Assembly: GCF_964340395.1 (NCBI RefSeq)
Contig: NC_135553.1
Span: 24,952,949-25,016,948 of the forward strand
Reading direction: 5' to 3'
Length of the DNA stretch: 64,000 bases
Source: Glandiceps talaboti
Taxonomy: Eukaryota > Hemichordata > Enteropneusta > Spengelidae
Of this stretch, positions 46,161-60,007 are shown piece after piece; the stretch's first letter is position 1; the number at the start of each line of letters is the position of its first letter. The notes below the pieces were generated by a model. The model was not told where the DNA came from, made no database searches, and worked only from the letters and a program-made list of their open reading frames with translations. A program made the translations under genes and the position numbers.

Positions 46161-47996
46161 GGGTATATACAGTAGATACTTGGGTGCCAACAGCAGGCAT
46201 GTTAGAAACACAGGGCACATTCTGGATAACAGCATTTAGTGATCTTTTAGCCAGCCTGTCCATATAATAGTACTGGATATGTAGCTGTGCTAGCTCTCAT
46301 CTCTGAGAATGAGTAGTCACAGATAATATGCCATGGATAGACTAGCTAATAGATCTCCAACAGATTTGATCTTAAACTCATCCATATATACATCAGTATC
46401 AAATTTATCCAGCTAGCGCAGCTAGAGGGTAGTTGGAAAGGTCCAGTCATTGGTCAAATTTATCTAGATAGAGGGTAGTCATAAAGGTCCAGCTATTGGT
46501 CAGCTCTCAGGTAACCATAGAGCACATTATATAAACTGAAGGAATGCCTGGATCTTTCAGGCTAGCTAGAGGGCTTCAACATAATGCTTTCTTGGCAATT
46601 TGCCTTTTGGAGACGAAATGGTGTTTAATACGGCAATGTTAAAACTATTGCACACCTATCACACTAATGATGAAGCCATGCACAACAGATGTGTTCCTTC
46701 ATTATATCTGCTCAATGATAGGCATATTTAATCTCACCACTCACCCGTACATACACTTTGTGTGAATGAATGAATGAATGTATGTATGTATACACATCAG
46801 TATGTCAACAAACTTTTCATTGTACACACAAGTCACAAAATACATCCACACACTTGCAATATGCTCTCGGCTCATTTCCCTAGAAAAGAAAATCAAGCTA
46901 CAACTATTTTCATATGTTTTGCATTTCTATAAAAATGTTTTTGTTTTATTATATTCAATTCAGAGCAGTGGGGAAATAAATATTATACATCTAGGCACTG
47001 GAAATTACATTACAATGTGGAGCATTTAATTTAAGACAAATTACAGCACATGGGTGAATTTTTAGACAAATTGACGTCGTCTACATCAGTCCATAGCTAT
47101 GGCAGTTTATATCTACATCATTATTATACAAAATTCAGGCTACAAACGTAGAATTGGTCTCCTCACGTCACAATGTGTGCATTCTACATACATATACATT
47201 CTTACAAGCACCTGCTTTGTGATGTGTGATGGCAGAAATAAATTTTTAAAAAATAACATTGGATTAAAAAAGTTCATCTTGTAAACTTGAATTGGCAGTA
47301 GCTGTAGAAGAAGACAGTTGTAACTAGTAGAAACTTGTACTGACCAGGAAGAATTATTGTGTTAGAACTACACTGCCCTCACCATCACAAAATTTACCAT
47401 TACCACTACTAACAGCTCTTCACGTACCATAACCAGAAGTCACCAGTGGTACCCAGCAAAGCCGACCATTACCATTTGGGAGTATTACCATTACCATTGC
47501 TTGCAGTCAGCAGTGCTATTACCATAACCAGTGTAACTTTTTAGCACTACTAACTACAATTTCACCAGGAGTGACCAGTAGAGGGTAGATGTTGGTATGT
47601 GATGACTGCTGTTGTAAACTACATTGCCGCTGAGGCCACCATCTCATACAGAATGGCTGATCTGTGAGGAAACTGTAAACTTGGATGACGTAAAGGGATG
47701 GGTCAACCAATAAATAATAGGAATTACTGGAAAACCATGTAGGACTGCCAAAATACCAGTACAGACTTGCAACTGGTACCAATAGATCTACTTTCTTGAC
47801 TTTAATATTTCACTGCATGCTAGATGCAAGAATGCAGGAACTCCAACCACTGGACTGGGTGGTGTGAACACATTTAAAACGGACACAAACTTGAATGATG
47901 GTGCTGGGGAAAATAAAAACTGAGAAAATCATGAATATACAAAAGACCCCCCTCTCTCAAATATAGAGACATCCCCGGGACTGTGGCTGTAAATGA
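46161..47996. other. 3' flank of LENG8
   Basis: Downstream side of the minus-strand LENG8 gene, probably including its 3' UTR. No other gene is recognised. Confidence 0.4.
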
Positions 47997-50900
47997 TCAA
48001 CTGCTTAGGACAGACTGACTCTGTTTGCAGTCCACTTTGCTTTGATCTGCTGTGAACACAGCTCCAAGAGAGTTCAAAAATGCTACGCAGTCTTCAGTTT
48101 TGGGAAAGGCCAATACATTCTGGAGCATTGATACTTCAATGGTAGGACGAAATCTGGTACAACAGAAAAAAGATACACATTAGGTTGACACCACACATGT
48201 ATATATATCGTCATACTCAAGAGAAGAATTCATGACAGAGTGGTTACACCTTACCTTAACAGTGGTACAGCTGTAAAAAAAATGCTTATACATACAATAA
48301 GAAATTACCCCAAACAACTTTTATTACCTTCACTTTTGGAGGATTAGTAGTACTAAAAATAAGTGTTATTATTTGTTTCAGTTTATTTAGAACAAGAAGT
48401 TAGGATGTGAAATTATTAGTTACCCTATGGTATATGTGGTCTTCAATATTTTCCCTGAAACCAATATGTTCAAAAAACTATTTGGTTTTTATCATAAATC
48501 AGAATTTTCCTTACTTGATACTTTCAACTTACCTGAGATAAACGTCTAGCTGTCAAAACACTTGTTTAACACAGTCACTCCTTGGACTACATTACCCCTA
48601 TGCATTACATGTCCATGCATGAACCCAATGAATTCCATATGAACCCAATGGTTTCATTCCATTGTTACAATTTGATACAATTTTAGTTCTCAAATACTCA
48701 AAATGTGAATTATATCTCACAGCATTGCAGAATTTCAGATGTTATGTCAACACATTCATGGCATTGCAGAATTTCAGATGTTATGTGAACACATGACTTC
48801 ATACTTGGACATATAGATATCAAATAAAACACATACCTGTACACCCAGCATCAAGTTCTATACCCGCATGTAATGAAAATTAATAAAAACATTTGTACAC
48901 AAATGAGATTTGCTCATATATATAAAGTCCTTGTAGAGAAAAACTTGCAAACACAATAGTTTTATAATACTGTCATATAGAAAGACAGGGCAATTAGATA
49001 TATTCCATGTTTGCGATGATCTCGTTCCTAATTAGGGGGCAACGGAAGAAATCAATATTTGCATGAACACATAGAAAAAAATGTTGGGAGAACAAAAATA
49101 AACATACGATTTGATGATGGATTTTGCTGCGGCTTTCCTTTCTCTCTCTATAAACAAATCAACAAGATAGCCACTCATTTTGGGTGCTTCCTGATAAAGT
49201 TTAAAGAACCTATAATAATTAGACAAGACCCATGCTGATCGTAATGACAGTGCATGCTGTACACAGCTGTCCTTTCGTAACTCGGAACTCAATGATGCCA
49301 AAGCAGTTGTAAGATCTGAGAATACATTAAGGAAAATACAACACAAGTAACAAGCTATAAATGCAAACATTTTCACTGGCTTTGAATTTCCACCATAAAT
49401 AGCATTTTTTGTTTAACTTATCTGTATAACAATACATGACAATACTCCTTCCACACTCCATATCTGTACAAGTACCCAGTATAATTATGTATGTACCAGA
49501 GATTACTTGCACTGGTGTGAGCACATAATAGTGGTATTTTCACTGTAGTACAATACCAAAAACATTACTGCATGCCTGCATGCAAATGAGGATGCGATCG
49601 TTCACTACACATGAAATCGTGTGAGTGTGCTGTATGATTTTCATGATTTTTGTGGAAATTTGCCATTTCAGATGAACATATGTAATAATAACAAAACCCC
49701 ATGCCACATGAGTTCCAGTGTGGGTACTCAGGGGTATTTTCACTCGTCCTTGCAGTGTTTTTTGCTGCAAAGTTGGGGCGCAGAGAACATGGCAAGCACT
49801 CATGCAAATACCCAGAGTACGCTACACTTGCACTCGTGCATCATGACAAATTCCACAGTGTACCTGTACGAATACCCGGTAGTAGTGTGCTCTCTAATGA
49901 ATCACAAATTTCATGTTGTTGGTCAAAATGCTACAAACTAGATTCTTGTATGAGTCACCACATGGTTATTTTTATAGTAAGGCCTTGGATCTGAACTCAA
50001 AAGTCAAGGATGATAGTACCTCTGAAGTGCAGACCTCAACAGCACCTTTTAAAAGTTAGCAGAACTTCCCAAGGGTCTAGCAGCTACACTACCACACAGT
50101 ACTAGCCAGGGGAACACCAAATTTTGGTGGGTCACAAGAAATTGGTGTGTGTCAGTAGTGCATCAAATTGGCTTAGCAGGCACACTTCAGCACAGTAGAC
50201 TGTTAATATGAATAAAGTACAAAAGGATACCCATAGTATTCTTGGTAAATATGTAGTAGATTATTTGGTATGCTGTAAATTCGCCCACACTGCCTGGTAT
50301 GTTATCAGAATACAATGCCTTCAGTTGGGCCTGGCATTGATTGAACTCTTCTCTATCACCCTATAAAACATAAACAAAACACAAAATTTTATATTTCCTA
50401 GCTTTGCAATCTGCAATCTGGTTTGATTAGTTCGGTCTGTATCAGAGGGAAGCTAGATGATTTTACATTCTAACATCTGAGATTTCGTACACTTTCAGTT
50501 GTGTGAGGATTTACAAATGTAGCTCTTAGGTTAGAAGGATGACTACTCTCAAAATGTCACCACTTTTAACTTTGTTGGACCATGGACATTTTATCTTGCC
50601 AAGTTTTTACATTCTGATGGTCCATATGTGTACATGTGCATATTACAAATATACATCTTCATCTGCACCAAATCTGCAATACAGTTTTGTACAGCAAGAT
50701 AATATCTTACAATATAACATGTAGTGACTTTCTTCATTAGTACATGTACAGTGCACTTGCCACAAATCAATGGAAAACATTTCATATGGTTGAGAAAGGA
50801 ATGTTGTAAAGAAAACTTACATTTTCTAATGCAATTCTTGCATGTGTTTCATACACCTCCACAGTGAACGAGTCTCGGACACGCTGGACCTACATTAATG

Positions 50901-53900
50901 AGATTGAAAGATTATTCACCAAACACATTACTAGGAGAGCTGTTCACAAAATGATCAAACTTCAGCTGTATGTATGGTAGGTCTGTGCCAGCAATGACTG
51001 GCATGATGAAATGATGTCACGTTCTCTGTATGTTGTTACCCTCTAAATAAATTAATCTATGAATAACGTTGTCACATATCTGCTATCATTCTCATCAGAG
51101 AACACTGATTTTAACATCAATGTAAAACAATGAACTCTACAGGTTGATATACCTTTCACAGTATTTTGGTATACTTCCTTCACAAATGTATAGTTTACAA
51201 TACTGTTCTTTTAGGGATACATTTAAAATCACTTTGAAACCATTCTAATGATTGACTTTTTCTCCTCACTAAGTGAGCTAGCAAAGACAGACAGATGGAG
51301 TTCTACAATACTTACTGTTAGGTCCTGTCTGATAGACTTCATTTGTTCACATGCATAACGATAATCTTGTTTCTCTTTCCAGTCATTCTTCACCATTTCG
51401 AGAGACTTCTTTAAAATTTCAACAGGACGTACTGTTGCTGGGTCAGGTGCCTACCAATAGAACACACGGACATAGTCACTCTCACAAGTCAAAATTTCAT
51501 CTTACCGAATCACCGAATCAAAGAGTTTTCATTAGCATTGCCAAAATTTACTCCCAAGTAGAAATGTTCATGTGTAACTATGAAACCAAAGTAAATGAAA
51601 AAGCTGCACATTCAGTTTTATCCAGGTGTTGCCATAGTATAATAACCACAAATGTTGCAATTTAACATGAATAAAAGGGGACCACCCCTTTGGCTGATCT
51701 TTAGGCAAACACTTCCCATATTATTGAACTGCAAAATGTGATAATAATAACAGCAGCAATACTTACACTTGTTAGTCTGAGATATGCTTTGGTCAATTCC
51801 TGACTGGTTCCAACCACTGGTTCTATGTTCCATTCAAAATCACTGTCATCATTATTCTATAAAAGTAACCAAAGACAATTTGGTATTACAAAACATTGAA
51901 AAATTGTGGAAGATGTAACTGGTGACACTTTTTAATACAGATGCAAAGATTTGTCATTCACAGTGACATTACATAAACATATGTTGATTCGGGTAAACAC
52001 AGTTGAGCAAGCCGTTTCAACTACATCAAAGTATACAGTAGAGTGAAAGAATCATGACTATGAGTGGTATGCTCATTAAGCCAATTTGATGTACCACTAA
52101 CACACAGGGTAATTTTCTATCCTTTACTATGTAGTGACTCATAAGCAAACCCAATTTGTATCATTTTTAATAACCAACAGCAAATTTATTTGTCATTGAT
52201 TAGAGGTCAAGTCTATTTATGGACACACTTTATGACTTGCTAACAAATGAGTGATAAGGGTATCCATAATGACTCTTTCATTGTAAATACAGTATACAGT
52301 ATAAGCTGACTTCTCCTAATAAATGATCTACTATTAAGTTGTATGTAAAGCAACTATTGTTCTTTATGATCTAAATTACCTATGCCGTGGGAAAAGGGCT
52401 TACACAAAAGACTGACTAAATGGGATATTACCAAAAACATTGTGACACAACACAAGCATGGTCTTATTGAGTACTCCTAAATTACATAACATGACATGTT
52501 ACAAGGGATACAGGTGGCAAAGTGATTATTCACTTGTTGAATTATTCACATAGTGGGGCCCTATCAAACTATACTCGCACCAGTGTACCTTCTATAAAGG
52601 ACAATTATCTGTCATTATGGCTCAAACTGTTTTATCATCATGTGTTATCACATAGAGAGGTATAGGTAAACATCAAATTTGGTGTTCACAATAAACTGCT
52701 GTGAATTAATGGTGCATCAAATTGGCTTAAATTGCACATGGGTCACCACATACTATAAAAGGGATATGGGAACATCAAATTTCAGTGTGTTCTGAGATAT
52801 TGCTTTATATGGTTTAGATGGCACACTGACTAGAACTACTAGTGACTCTACTACTTACTGCATAAGCATTGATATCCAAGGTAAGTCTCTGTTGGCGAGG
52901 TGGTTGTTTAAGTGTATCCTGGAAGCGAGCTGCTCGTTTTTGCATACGTGCAACTCTGTTTGGGTCAGTCTCTTCAAAGTCTGTTTCCTTATCAATCCTA
53001 TATATTAAGAAAATCACTGAATGAAATAATTGCACATCATAAATTCTGTCATACTTTGCACTTGATTACAACATCTCTACTATTCTGAAAATGATATTGA
53101 TTCTGTTGACACCGTGATGTAAATTTTCAAATTTAAGAAAGGTTTTCTCTTTTGTGAATTTTTGCCCACAACTTCCAATACTACAGATCATACTGGTTAA
53201 CAAGCGACCTATCGGTCAAAATAGCTCCGCTGTTTTTTTTTTAATTTAATTTTTTATTTTGGTGACATGTAGAAGTGGTTCAGGTCTTCAGCTCTTCGAG
53301 TCACTATGCAGTTTTGTTTTAGCGATGCAATAAAGTGGTTAGTGGTTTCATATGATGTCTCACTATAAAACACATTTTACACAGAAGTTGGTAATGTATT
53401 GTACTTTTATACCATAGTCACCATTTTATAACAAAAATCTACTGTTATGAAAAATTGCACAAAATCTCAGAAAAAAATGACTGGGAAATGCACACAAGAA
53501 AAAGAAAAAAAGAGGATTTTGAGGTTGGCTATAAGTAATTCCAGTGTCTTACAGCTGTAACCCTGGAAAATTTTAATGAAGAATGAAATAAACTAGGGAT
53601 CTAAAATAATTTTGAGGCAATTTGAATTTCAATTTTCTAACAAATTTACAAAGTCAACAACATTCAACTTGTTCTAGTTGTGGTAGATATATATAGGGAA
53701 GAAATGTATTAATCGCCATCTTAGTTTCCGTACGGCGACAATCTCAAGTACCCGGAAGAGAGTCATTCTCAGCCATACGTTACAGTGGTAACACTCGTTC
53801 ATGTTCGGTTACCTTTCACAAAGAAAACACAACAAAATGGTTGAAATGATCTTTTTTTAATTTCTTTTCATCACAACAACAAAATCTGCGTGATCAAAAG

Positions 53901-56900
53901 TGTTGTAAACTAAACCAGAAAGAATTATCGGACTGGCTAAACTTCCCGATGAACTGGAAGGTCCTACTACTTCCAAGTAAGCCTCGATAGTACTATAGTA
54001 CGTGAGAAAATCGTCTCAAACTAGCGATACAACTTTCAAAATATAACTTGACATGTCTTCATTTGTTAGAGTTATACAATTCAAGACGGGTTTTCACTCG
54101 AAAACAACAATTCTGTGAATAATGACAGTGACACTCTGAACGCAGCGATTTCTCGGACGATGTTACCACTGTAACGTATGGCTGACAACGACTTGCTTCC
54201 GGGTTAGTCCCTCGTGCATACGGGTGGATTGTCGGCGATTAATACATGCATGTACATCGTCTGATATTTTAATTCAGAGTGTTTTTTGTGACCGGCGCCT
54301 GTCAGCAGACTCTGCCATTTTTTTCATCATTCCATTGTATTTAAACCTTGTACTTGACATTTCGCAATATTTATAATTCTCAACAAAGTACCTCAACATG
54401 CCTCACTTCGCTCGTACTCAAAGCAGCCCCGCACGTAGTCCTGCTTGCATACGGAGGAATTCGGGACTCGATTCTGACAATTGTCCCTCCCCCTCCGGTG
54501 TTTAGAGTCAAGTCAGTAATACAGACTCGTGCACCCGAGGACTACCCCGCGCGGTATGATCACTGACACTGATGACATGATGAGAGAGAACCTTTTCGGA
54601 TTTACATGTAAAACGGGGAAAGATACGCAAAACCTAATGCAAAGTCTGAAGCCAAATTAAAGTTGTAATTATTTTAATTATTTTTACTTGCCAAATATTT
54701 GCATTTTGGAAAGGCAAGACACGTTCATGTCGTTTAACTTTACATGTGAACTGTCGGCCATATTTAAACTTCAACCGCGGCCGCATGCCTGGCATGCCCT
54801 TCCTTACGCAAGTTGTCTGAATTCTGGTTCACTGTCATTCCAAATTGCACGACAATATAGAATTAACCACAAGTTACATGTTATCTGAAAACATCACACT
54901 TTTATAGTGGGTCTGAAGTGTGATTTTAGTGAGTACTAAGAACGTCCTGTGTTGATACTCAAGATACTTGCTGTGGAAAATCGCTCGGTCGAATGAGGTC
55001 ACCTTCAGCTTCTGGTCGAATCAGGATAGAGTATGCAAATGAGGATGTTGCGGATTGGCTGATAATGTAGAAGGGTGCAGAATTGGATTTGAAGTTTACA
55101 ACCCTGTTTCGAACAAACGCTTGTCATTTGGGCGCCCAATGCGTAGAATTATGACTATAGCACATATTACATTGCTTGTTTGACGTCAATAGTGTCTTTT
55201 GAAAAGTGGCAGTTTACTTAAAGTCTCGTCGACTGATTTCCAATATGGCGTCGGTCATTATGCTCATTAACATATTCATTTTTTTTTCAAATTACAAAAA
55301 AAAAATCATAAAAAATAAAAATGAGGATGTGCTGACTTGAAATTAACAAATCTGAGTAAGCTACCCCCTGCGCATCAACACGCCAGATATCAAAGCAATC
55401 TAATAAGAGGTTTTCAAGGAGTTGATGAAAATGACATTTTATGAAAAAAAATCATAAAAAATTGAAAATGGCACAGATCAACTTGGCATGAACAAATCTG
55501 AATAGCCTCCCCCCAGGGAACATGCACACCAAATATCGAAGAATTCCGACTGTCACTTATGGAGTAGATAGTAAAAATATAAAAGTTTGACGGACACCTA
55601 TGATTCACTCTACTCTCTATACCTCAATACCCACCTATACCTAAAGCTACGCTTTCAGCTTTCGCTGACAGCGGAGCTAAAAAATATGACTCTTGTGTGA
55701 CTGCAAAGTGAAATTCTCTAGGATTGAAATGTGTACCTGTTATTGCGTCCTTTGTTTTTCCTTTTTTCAAACTTATTATTCAACTGTCCTCTGTCACGTC
55801 CACCACGCCCACGACCACGTCGCCGTCCACCACGTCTGGTATACTGAGGCGATTCTCTACTCCTCCTTTCTTCTCTACTTCCACTACTGTCACTATCACT
55901 ACTGCTGTAGATGTATAAGTAGTGTAGAAATAAATGTTTTTGTTTTTGCTTTGCTAGGTACAATGGAATGTGAATTATAACATGTTGCTTTTTCCTGAAA
56001 ACTACTGTACAAGAAACTGTAATGACAATCACTGGTTCAGGAAAATGACATTAACTTATTTTCAAACCAGACTATCAAAATGCAACATAAATTGTTTTTG
56101 ATGTTAAAATCTTTGTATCACCCAAAACAAAATGTTTCCAAAAACAAACGTTTCCAAAATTCAGAGTCTTGCATTGTCAGAAACAGATACTTGTGACACT
56201 GAAGCCATTATACCATTTTATTTATATTTATTTATTTATTTATTTAACTTTGACATTAGTCAGGCAGTCCATACAGGTGACGAACACATATAAACCCGGA
56301 CCCCAAAGTACCATGGTACCAACATTTCCACATATGTCCTTGTCCTCGTGGTATTTTAAGAGTTCCTATCACCATTTTTGGGTTTACATTTTGCTGGATT
56401 GAAATATTGTTGGAACTTACACGACTTTACTATTTACAGAAACTTTCTTTTGTATTTATATATATTTAACGGTGTACAATTTCTACTATCAATGAAAGAG
56501 TTCAAAACAATGCACTGAGATGGGTAATCATAATATCATATATTATACTGCCATAGATTCCATATATGATGTATAACAAGATATTTTTGCCACTGCAAAC
56601 TTTTGCGTTTTTTCAGTCTTTAGTGAGTTTTCAAAGACTAATTTTTACTGACTACTAATTTGTACATTGTGTTCATAGAAGGCATTTTAGTTACTACTTA
56701 TTCTGTGTTTTGTTGTCCAGTAAAATAAATGAAAACAATACTTTTTAACAAATATTTTCATGTTCAAAGTATCTGTAAATAGTGATTTATTACCTGTATC
56801 TACGACGTCTGGAATAACGTGAAAATGGAGATCTGCTTCGTGATCTACTCCGGCTTCTACTTCTACTTCGGCTTCTACTTCTGTGTCTTGTTGGTTGACG

Positions 56901-59900
56901 TCTTCCTCCTCTGAAGTACCCAAGTCCTGTCCTGCCTTTGTGTGGAGTCATTTGAAACCCACCTCCAGTGGACATAGGAGAGGACCTTTCTATAGATGTG
57001 CTATGTGGTTGTTGTTGCTGATTCCTTCGTTCACTAAATAGTCTGGAACAAGGTACCAGACAGAATTTACTATTGCGTTTAAAATTATCCATATGCACTG
57101 TCTGAATATACTCAAATTGCTGTTTCATTTTTAATACTATGAGATACATTCAGGAAAGTCGTTAATATCGAATTTCATTAACTGTGGTTCTCAGGATAGT
57201 ATAATCTAACCTACAACTTTACTTCCAGAGGTTTCATAATTAATATCTGTTTTACCTGTGTGATTCTAGATATTATTACATATGTACCAGAGATTAGTAT
57301 GTGCACATACTAGTGTTATTTGCATTGCAGTGCAATACCGAAAACATTGTTGCATACCTACATGCAAATTATAGGCAAACAAGTCATGGAGAATGACATA
57401 GTCCCCGCTATGATTGGGTTTTAAGGAACTGGCAGTTTATGTTGTCATTTCCAAACCTGGTTAATGTTGTTTGGCCTCATAATATGGTTGTTTTTGATAT
57501 TACTACTCTGATCACGCAACAACACTTGTGAACCTAAATCAAACAGACTTAGATATGTTGTGTCTGTGCGTTGGACATGGAACTCATGTTGTTCAAGCAT
57601 GTCTGAGTTATGTCTTTTGACATGAAAACTGCGCCAACGAAATGGCTGCCAGGCAGCCATATTGGATCGTATCACAACAACAATGAATATGCACATGTAT
57701 GTCATAGAACACTGTCCTAATACCAACTTTGAATGAGATCTGTTCAAGCATGTCTGAGTTATGGCTTTGGACATGGAAAATTCGCAAACAAAATGGCTGC
57801 CAGGCAGCCATATTGGATCGTATCATGACAACAATGAATATGCACATGTATGTCATAGAACACTGTCCTAGTACCAACTTTGAGTGAGATCTGTTCAAGC
57901 ATGTCTGAGTTATGGCTTTTTTTGCAAACAAAATGGCTGCTAGGCGGCCGTATTGGATCGTAACATGAAACAAATTGACGTGCGTATGTATGCCATAGTA
58001 TGTTGCCCCTGTACCAAGTTTGAAAAAAAATTGGCGTTTCCAAGAAATGGCTCCGGACAGACGGACCCCAATCCATAAGTCCCCGTCCAGGACTTTGTCC
58101 GGCGGGGACTAATGAAGACACTAGTGTTTGTTGAATACATAAGTGCATGATATGAAATTTGCTGTTTAGGATTATCATATGTAATAATAACAGAACCACA
58201 TGCCATTTGAGTTCTAGTGTGGGTAGTCTGGTGTATTGTATTCATGCCTGCAATGTTTTCTGCTGCACTTTCACTCTCTACGCTCAGGAAAGCATGGCTG
58301 CATAGAACACTGCAAGCAACCCATGCAATATCCCAAGTAAGCCACACTTGCACGGTTCTGTCATAGTATCTAATGAGATAGCAATGTTCATGTCACTATC
58401 AGGTCAGACCATCAACATAATGCCATTACAAGCATTATACAAAATGAGTGTTTACTTACACAGGGAGTTGTTCTTGTGTCCAGTCCTTGGTCCAGGCTGT
58501 TCCATCATTGAAGGCACGTGTCAAAGTTCCTTTCAATACAATTTCCACTTGATCTTTATCTATCTCTGTTTCACATTTGGAGAATGCCCGTTGTACATAG
58601 TCCCTGTGAATAGTGACCAAACAAATGAATCAATTACCTAATCAATCAATCCAGCTGTTTCATATTTCCTTTGTTCAGTTTAGGGTGTCACCCAATAATA
58701 CAACATTAGCAAATACTGAACAAAATGTCCATGATATGCTACTTTATGTACATAACTATAGGGAAATAAATGATTTCAGAATTGACGAACTGGTTGATGA
58801 TAATAAATCCAATATGGAAAGAAACTTACTTTAGAAGAGATGGCCAATCGTCCGTTGAAGCTGGTTGCCTGGGAAAACTGCACAAAGAAAATAGAATTTG
58901 TATTAGACAATAAAACAAAAGTAGGACTTAATATGAGATTCATCAGTTTAGTATATGTGAAGACCTGTATTTATAAATTACATTATCAAAATTTACTGGG
59001 CGAGAAAAGTACACAATATCTAAACTGTGTTGGGGTGATCCTGGAGTGTTTCGTTCCCTTCTACATTTCTTTCATGTGCAAATTTCAGATTGGCTATCTG
59101 AATGCCTCATGATGAGGGTACGATGTACAAACACTCCTTTCATGACCTATGAGTTAATTGGAGTAATAAAACAAAACAATAAAATTTTAACCTCACCCTT
59201 TGCCAGCATCTTCTTGTTGACTGTCTTTCTGAGACATGTTTAGCATTCTCCTTGAAGTATCCATGCCATCATTTTTCTCACTGGCATCACCAATCACATT
59301 CACTCTTGGTGATTGTTTACTGGGCAAGTTGAAACGTATTGCGCCACCACCTGGAGCATCTATGATGTATTTATCAAGAGAAATGAATTATCAGTCTTAC
59401 AGAGCCCAACACACTGGAAGTTCACAACACACTGAAGATTGCATCACCACAACACTATCTCACATGAAAAGAAAGTGTACGATAATGATGTAGTATTCAA
59501 TACATCCTTAACACTCATGATGAGGGTAAGAGTTATCAGGGGTCTACAATGCAAGAGATGGAGATAAATCAAACCCAGACAGGGATCTACAGAAAAATGC
59601 TTAACTATTGTAAATACCATACATTGCAAACCAAAAAATGTTGACCACCAAAAGACTGACTACTAAAATTGATGACATAAACATCGGGTCCCTACTGACT
59701 CTGTAGTTGATGAGATTTTACAAATCAAATGACATTTATGTACATGTACACAATGTTTGATCAATAAAGGGAACATTTGAGATTTACTAGAAGACACCAA
59801 GTCAAGGAGTGAATATTTGTTATACATGATGACTACAGTAATTATACACCAGGTATCCTTACGTTTGACATTATTATGTTGTCTGCCTCCACTCCAGTTA

Positions 59901-59966
59901 CTATTGTTTTGATTTCTTCCCTTATCACCATATGAGGACTTCTTCTCTGATGAATTATTATTTTGC

Positions 59967-60007
<41 letters not shown>

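Noticed and set aside
45675-46239. Glycine-rich protein
   Set aside because: The frame is the G-rich minisatellite read through homopolymers whose lengths are unreliable.
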